Source of the DNA: an uncultured Clostridium sp.
GTDB lineage: Bacteria > Bacillota > Clostridia > Clostridiales > Clostridiaceae
Direction of reading: 5' to 3'
Assembly: GCA_903789665.1 (NCBI GenBank)
Contig: CAIFEX010000001.1
Coordinates: 1-64,000 of the forward strand
Length of the DNA: 64,000 nt
Every line of letters starts with the position of its first letter. The stretch's first letter is position 1. The position numbers and the translations under genes were made by a program. This document shows, piece by piece, positions 59,707 through 64,000 of this stretch. The notes beneath the pieces were generated by a model. That model saw only the letters and a list, made by a program, of their open reading frames with translations. It ran no database searches and had not been told where the DNA came from.

Positions 59707-61383
59707 ATGGCTTATAAATCAGATCTTGAAATAGCTCAGGAATGTAAAATGGAGAATATACAGGATATTGCAAAGAAAATTGGTATTTCTGAAGATGATA
59801 TTGAGTTATATGGAAAATATAAGGCAAAAGTGGATTACAATTTATTAAAAACCACGCCCAGCAAAAAGGGAAAACTCATACTGTGTACAGCTATAAACCC
59901 TACGCCTGCCGGAGAGGGAAAGACCACTACGTCGATAGGAGTGGCAGACGCACTTGCAAAGCTTAATAAATCAGTGATTGTTGCTCTTAGAGAACCATCT
60001 ATGGGACCTGTGTTTGGAATAAAAGGAGGAGCTGCGGGAGGCGGTTATGCCCAGGTTGTTCCAATGGAAGATATAAATCTGCATTTTACAGGAGATATAC
60101 ATGCCATGACCGCTGCAAATAATCTGCTGGCCGCTATGATAGACAATCATATTTATCATGGCAATTCTCTCAATATAGATCCCAGGAGGATTACGTGGAG
60201 AAGATGTGTTGACATGAATGACAGGCAGCTTAGATTTGTAGTAGATGGATTGGGTGGAAAAGCCAACGGTACACCGAGAGAAGACGGGTTTGACATAACT
60301 GTTGCCTCGGAAATCATGGCAATATTCTGTCTGGCAAGTGACATAAAAGATTTAAAAGCCAGACTCGCGAGAATAGTAGTTGGCTATACAAGAGATGGGA
60401 AGCCTGTGACAGCCCATGATTTAAAAGCTGAAGGAGCCATGGCGGCACTCCTTAAAGATGCACTGAAACCAAATTTGGTACAAACTCTTGAAGGAACTCC
60501 TGCTTTTGTACATGGCGGACCTTTTGCAAATATAGCCCACGGGTGTAATTCCATAATGGCAACGAGAATGGCACTGCATCTTGGTGATTATGTAATTACG
60601 GAGGCAGGATTTGGTGCTGACCTTGGCGCTGAAAAATTCCTGGATATCAAATGCAGAATGGGTGGATTGAAACCGGATGCCGTTATAATAGTCGCTACAG
60701 TGAGGGCGCTGAAATATAACGGTGGAGTTCCAAAGACACAGCTGGACAGTGAAAACCTCGAGGCTCTTGAAAAAGGAATTCCCAACCTGCTGAAGCATGT
60801 GGAAAATATAACTAAAGTATTCAAATTACCGGCAGTTGTAGCACTAAATGCATTTCCTACAGATACCAAAGCTGAACTCAAGTTGGTGGAGGATAAGTGC
60901 AAAGAGCTGGGAGTTAATGTAAAGCTGTCGGAAGTATGGGCAAAAGGCGGAGAAGGCGGAATAGAAGTTGCAAAAGAAGTATTGAACCTTATAGAAAACG
61001 GCAAAAATAATTTTGAATTTGCCTATGACGAAAAGCTGCCGATTAGGGACAAGATAAGAATTATAGCACAGAAAATATATGGTGCCGATGATGCAGTCTT
61101 TACAGCTCAGGCAAACAAGCAAATTGACGAACTGGAAAAATTGGGGTTTGGGAAGACACCGGTTTGTATAGCCAAGACTCAATACTCTCTGACAGATGAT
61201 AAAGATAAACTTGGAAGGCCTACAGGATTTAAAATTACGGTAAGAGAGGTTACAGTTTCAGCAGGAGCAGGTTTTGTAGTTGCAATAACTGGCTCAATAA
61301 TGAAGATGCCAGGACTTCCTACTGTTCCAGCAGCCGAAAAGATAGATGTGGATGAAAATGGAGTGATAAGTGGACTTTTCTAG
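59707..61383 (+). CDS. fhs: Formate--tetrahydrofolate ligase
   Basis: Makes 10-formyl-THF from formate, THF and ATP; entry of formate into the methyl branch. 558 aa. P-loop TPAGEGKTT starts at T66. [32 protein letters not shown], the [14 protein letters not shown] block and a late [14 protein letters not shown] are family hallmarks. The start is 3 bp after cooC, with GGAGG. Confidence 0.98.
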   Translation: MAYKSDLEIAQECKMENIQDIAKKIGISEDDIELYGKYKAKVDYNLLKTTPSKKGKLILCTAINPTPAGEGKTTTSIGVADALAKLNKSVIVALREPSMGPVFGIKGGAAGGGYAQVVPMEDINLHFTGDIHAMTAANNLLAAMIDNHIYHGNSLNIDPRRITWRRCVDMNDRQLRFVVDGLGGKANGTPREDGFDITVASEIMAIFCLASDIKDLKARLARIVVGYTRDGKPVTAHDLKAEGAMAALLKDALKPNLVQTLEGTPAFVHGGPFANIAHGCNSIMATRMALHLGDYVITEAGFGADLGAEKFLDIKCRMGGLKPDAVIIVATVRALKYNGGVPKTQLDSENLEALEKGIPNLLKHVENITKVFKLPAVVALNAFPTDTKAELKLVEDKCKELGVNVKLSEVWAKGGEGGIEVAKEVLNLIENGKNNFEFAYDEKLPIRDKIRIIAQKIYGADDAVFTAQANKQIDELEKLGFGKTPVCIAKTQYSLTDDKDKLGRPTGFKITVREVTVSAGAGFVVAITGSIMKMPGLPTVPAAEKIDVDENGVISGLF

Positions 61384-61405
61384 AACATTTTAGGGGGAGT
61401 GATAT

Positions 61406-62047
61406 ATGAAATTGGCAGATGAAACTTGTGGGAATTTTGTGGGAGTTCTGGCTTCTAAAGCAGCTGCACCAGGTGGGGGCGGGGCTTCTGCAATTGTAGG
61501 ATCCATAGGTATGGCACTGGGGAGTATGGTGTGCAACCTCACTATAGGCAAGAAAAAATATGCCCAGTATGATGAAAAAATAAGGGGAATATTAAAAAGG
61601 GCAGCTTGCCTGCAGAAGGAACTTTTAGAACTGGTTGATGAAGATGCAGAATGTTTTCTGCCGCTTTCCAAAGCCTATGGAATGCCTAAAGAAACTGAAG
61701 AGGAAAAAAGATTGAAATTTGAAACCTTGGAAAAATGTCTAAAGAAAGCTTGCACTGTCCCGGTGAATATTTTAAAGAAAGCTTATGAGGCAATTAAACT
61801 TCATGAGGCACTTGTAGACAATTGTTCAAAACTTGCCATAAGTGATGTGGGTGTTGGAGTTCAGTGTCTTAAGGCTGCTATTATCGGAGCTCAGCTCAAT
61901 GTGATAATAAACATAAATTCCATTAAAGATGAAGAGTATGTAAGAAAAATAAAATTGGAAACAGAACCTTTGGTTGAGGATGGTATTGAAGTTGCTGACA
62001 GAGTGTACAAGAAGGTTTTAAGTAAACTTTGTAAAAGCCAATTTTAA
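61406..62047 (+). CDS. fchA: Methenyl-/formimino-THF cyclodeaminase family protein
   Basis: In acetogens FchA acts as methenyl-THF cyclohydrolase. 213 aa, helical. The family blocks SKAAAPGGGGASAIVGSIGMALGSMVCNLTIGKKKY and VLVDEDAECFLPLSKAYGMPK are present. It lies between fhs and folD, consistent with converting 10-formyl-THF to methenyl-THF. GGGGGAG ribosome site. Confidence 0.94.
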   Translation: MKLADETCGNFVGVLASKAAAPGGGGASAIVGSIGMALGSMVCNLTIGKKKYAQYDEKIRGILKRAACLQKELLELVDEDAECFLPLSKAYGMPKETEEEKRLKFETLEKCLKKACTVPVNILKKAYEAIKLHEALVDNCSKLAISDVGVGVQCLKAAIIGAQLNVIININSIKDEEYVRKIKLETEPLVEDGIEVADRVYKKVLSKLCKSQF

Positions 62048-62067
62048 ATGTGAAGGAGATTATAAGT

Positions 62068-62922
62068 ATGGGTCAGATAATTAAAGGTAAACCTGTGGCG
62101 GATGCTATAAGTCAAACTTTAACTAAAGAAGTTGAAAATTTGAAGGTAAAGGGTATTACCCCAAAGCTTACATTGGTGAGAGTTGGGGCAAACGGAAGTG
62201 ACCTTGCTTATGAAAGAGGAGCTTTAAAAAGATGCAGTAAAATTGGGATAGAAGCAGCTGTTAAAGAATTACCCGAGGATGTGACACAGGATAGGTTTGT
62301 TGATGAGTTGAAGAAGATAAATGAAGATAAAAGTGTAAATGGGGTAATGGTGTTCAGGCCTTTTCCGGGGCAGCTGGATGAGAATGTTATAAAATATATA
62401 ATTGCACCTGAAAAGGACGTGGACTGTTTCAGCCCCGTGAATGTTGCAAAAGTGATGGAAAAGGATAAAACGGGGTTTGCTCCCTGTACTCCCTCTGCTG
62501 TTATAGAGATATTGAAGCATTATAAAATACCTGTGCAGGGGAAGCGTGCGGTTATAATAGGTAGATCCATGATAGTCGGAAAGCCGATGGCCATGCTTCT
62601 CTTAAATAAAAATGCTACAGTTACAATATGTCATTCCAAAACTGTGGATATGCCGAAGATTTGTTCGGAAGCGGATATACTTGTGGTGGCTATAGGAAGA
62701 GCCAAAATGATAGATTCGAAATATGTAAAAGACGGTGCTGTGGTCGTAGACGTCGGTATAAATATAGATGAAAATGGAAGGATCTGCGGAGATGTGAACA
62801 CTGAAGACTGTCAGCCAAAAACTTCGATGATTACGCCCGTGCCGGCAGGGGTTGGTTCGGTAACTTCTTCCATATTGGCACAGCATATTGTAAAAGCCTG
62901 CAAACTGCAAAATAACCTATAG
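62068..62922 (+). CDS. folD: Methylene-THF dehydrogenase FolD (cyclohydrolase site altered)
   Basis: NAD(P)-dependent oxidation/reduction of methylene- and methenyl-THF. 284 aa from the ATG at 62068 (AAGGAG 9 nt upstream). Cofactor-binding GRSMIVGKPMAMLL and the C-terminal PVPAGVGSVTSSIL are standard. The catalytic YxxxK motif is Y48-E-R-G-A52: the lysine needed for cyclohydrolase activity in characterised FolD is replaced by Ala. K54 is close but out of register. A separate fchA immediately upstream fits loss of that activity. Similar sequences occur in other clostridia as I recall. Confidence 0.95.
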   Translation: MGQIIKGKPVADAISQTLTKEVENLKVKGITPKLTLVRVGANGSDLAYERGALKRCSKIGIEAAVKELPEDVTQDRFVDELKKINEDKSVNGVMVFRPFPGQLDENVIKYIIAPEKDVDCFSPVNVAKVMEKDKTGFAPCTPSAVIEILKHYKIPVQGKRAVIIGRSMIVGKPMAMLLLNKNATVTICHSKTVDMPKICSEADILVVAIGRAKMIDSKYVKDGAVVVDVGINIDENGRICGDVNTEDCQPKTSMITPVPAGVGSVTSSILAQHIVKACKLQNNL

Positions 62923-62949
62923 ACCTTTGGTTAAATGGAGGTATAAAAT

Positions 62950-63600
62950 ATGATTATTTCGGAAAAGAAACCTTTTGAGGAATTACTGGAATGTCTTGAG
63001 GACAGCAAAAAAGTGGTGATTACTGGATGCTCCCTGTGTGCTACCACCTGTAAAGTAGGCGGGGAGGAGGAAGTGCTGAAAATGAAAGCCAAACTGGAGG
63101 AAAACGGTAAAAAAGTTCTAGGTTATAAAATACTTGATCCTGCCTGTAATTTTTTGAAAACAAAAAGGGATTTGAAATCGTTAAGATCTGAGCTGAAAGA
63201 GACAGATGCGGTTCTGTCCCTGTCCTGTGGGGATGGAACACAGACTGTAGCCAAATTGGTTGATATTCCAGTTTATCCAGGAAACAATACCATGTTTATA
63301 GGTGAAGTGGAAAGAATAGGAAAGTATTCTGAAGCCTGCAGGGCCTGTGGAAACTGCCAGCTTGGATGGACCGGGGGGATTTGTCCTATTACTAAATGTG
63401 CGAAGGGACTTTTAAATGGACCCTGTGGTGGGGCAAAGGACGGTAAATGTGAAGTTAACCCCGAAAATGATTGTGCATGGATATTGATTTACAATAGATT
63501 GAAAGAATTAGGACAACTTGATAATCTGGAAAAGTTGAGAGAACCCAGAGATTATCAAGTGAATTCGCACCCTGGTAAAATAAATCTGAGGAATAAGTAA
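62950..63600 (+). CDS. metV: Methylene-THF reductase C-terminal-like protein MetV
   Basis: Zinc/iron-sulfur partner subunit of the acetogen methylene-THF reductase MetFV. 216 aa. Two cysteine clusters: TGCSLCATTC near residue 24, and C-rich CRACGNCQLGWTGGICPITKC...GPCGG...KCEVNPENDC in the C-terminal half. It is directly followed by metF. Confidence 0.93.
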   Translation: MIISEKKPFEELLECLEDSKKVVITGCSLCATTCKVGGEEEVLKMKAKLEENGKKVLGYKILDPACNFLKTKRDLKSLRSELKETDAVLSLSCGDGTQTVAKLVDIPVYPGNNTMFIGEVERIGKYSEACRACGNCQLGWTGGICPITKCAKGLLNGPCGGAKDGKCEVNPENDCAWILIYNRLKELGQLDNLEKLREPRDYQVNSHPGKINLRNK

Positions 63601-63624
63601 TAGTCAAAAGGGGGATTTAAAAAA

Positions 63625-64000
63625 ATGAGCTTGCTGAAAGAAGCTTTTGAAAAAGGTAATTTTGCAGTTACGGCCGAGATGGCACCTCCCAAGGGAACAG
63701 ATCTCTCTCACCTGATCGAGTGTGCCAATAAGGTGAAGGGAAGGGTTCATGCGGTAAATGTTACAGATTTTCAATCTGCTACATTGAAAGCTACATCCCT
63801 TGCCACCTGTAAGATCCTAAAAGATGAAGGACTGGAGCCTGTGCTTCAGATAACGGGAAGAGACAGGAACAGGATAGCAATTCAGGGGGAACTCTTATCT
63901 GCAGGTATTTTTGGAATAGAAAATGTTTTGGCACTTACGGGAGATTACACCGGGGTGGGGGATCATCCTGGGGCAAAGCCGGTTTATGATCTTGACAGCG
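63625..64000 (+). CDS. metF: Methylene-THF reductase MetF (3' end outside window)
   Basis: Begins at the ATG at 63625 (AAGGGGG upstream) and runs off the window; about 125 codons are seen. The visible part has NFAVTAEMAPPKGTDLS, VNVTDFQSATLKATS, LQITGRDRNRIAIQGELL and LALTGDYTGVGDHPGAKPVYDLDS, as in methylene-THF reductases. With MetV it makes methyl-THF. Confidence 0.92.
   Translation, partial: MSLLKEAFEKGNFAVTAEMAPPKGTDLSHLIECANKVKGRVHAVNVTDFQSATLKATSLATCKILKDEGLEPVLQITGRDRNRIAIQGELLSAGIFGIENVLALTGDYTGVGDHPGAKPVYDLDS

Overview
The window is AT-rich, with strong GGAGG-type ribosome sites, frequent TTG/GTG starts and clostridial gene order. It comes from a Clostridium chromosome, most likely an acetogen of the C. 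ljungdahlii / C. autoethanogenum / C. carboxidivorans type. The main reason is the right end: acsA(cooS)-cooC-fhs-fchA-folD-metV-metF, the methyl and carbonyl branch genes of the Wood-Ljungdahl pathway, with metF cut by the window edge. This is inference from gene content; no database was searched.

Layout. 1-6.4 kb: eno, secG, rnr, smpB, then two minus-strand spore-surface-like genes and ssrA (tmRNA) facing smpB. 6.5-13 kb: a permease divergent from a TyrR-like sigma-54 activator, a methionine gamma-lyase behind a good -24/-12 promoter, a secreted PTP-like (phytase-type) phosphatase, and a second gamma-lyase homologue that has lost about 160 internal residues. 13-22 kb: a secreted GxGYxYP protein, glycerate kinase, T-box-controlled proS, ftsH and a HelD-type helicase. 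22-34 kb: a lysine riboswitch with lysC and lysA, a giant NdvB-like glucan synthase/phosphorylase (about 2850 aa) and desulfoferrodoxin. 34-51 kb: T-box trpS, prfC, a PAP2 membrane protein, two small proteins of 51 and 53 aa, an ECF S-component, tyrS, the tsaE-tsaB-rimI cluster, a two-HD-domain protein, a metal-binding-protein homologue without its metal ligands, tRNA-Trp, an amidohydrolase divergent from an HxlR-SDR pair, a nitroreductase and aroD. 51-56 kb: a probable spore-surface locus (Cys-rich protein, propeller plus coiled-coil protein, collagen-like protein with a BclB-type C-terminal domain). 56.2-64 kb: a 670-bp AT-rich regulatory gap and the Wood-Ljungdahl operon.

How genes work together. 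Formate is activated by Fhs, cyclised by FchA, reduced by FolD and then by MetF/MetV. AcsA with its maturation ATPase CooC handles CO/CO2. FolD lacks the usual catalytic lysine of the cyclohydrolase site, which fits the presence of FchA. The two spore-surface-like groups, about 50 kb apart, share a DNRLRN-type N-terminal domain. Aminoacyl-tRNA and lysine genes are controlled by riboswitch or T-box leaders. The sulfur amino-acid cluster appears to use sigma-54. The most interesting unexplained items are the hairpins that mask ribosome sites, the pair of perfect 16-bp palindromes before acsA, the structured RNA-like element at 13.04-13.11 kb, and the histidine-less ZnuA-like lipoprotein.
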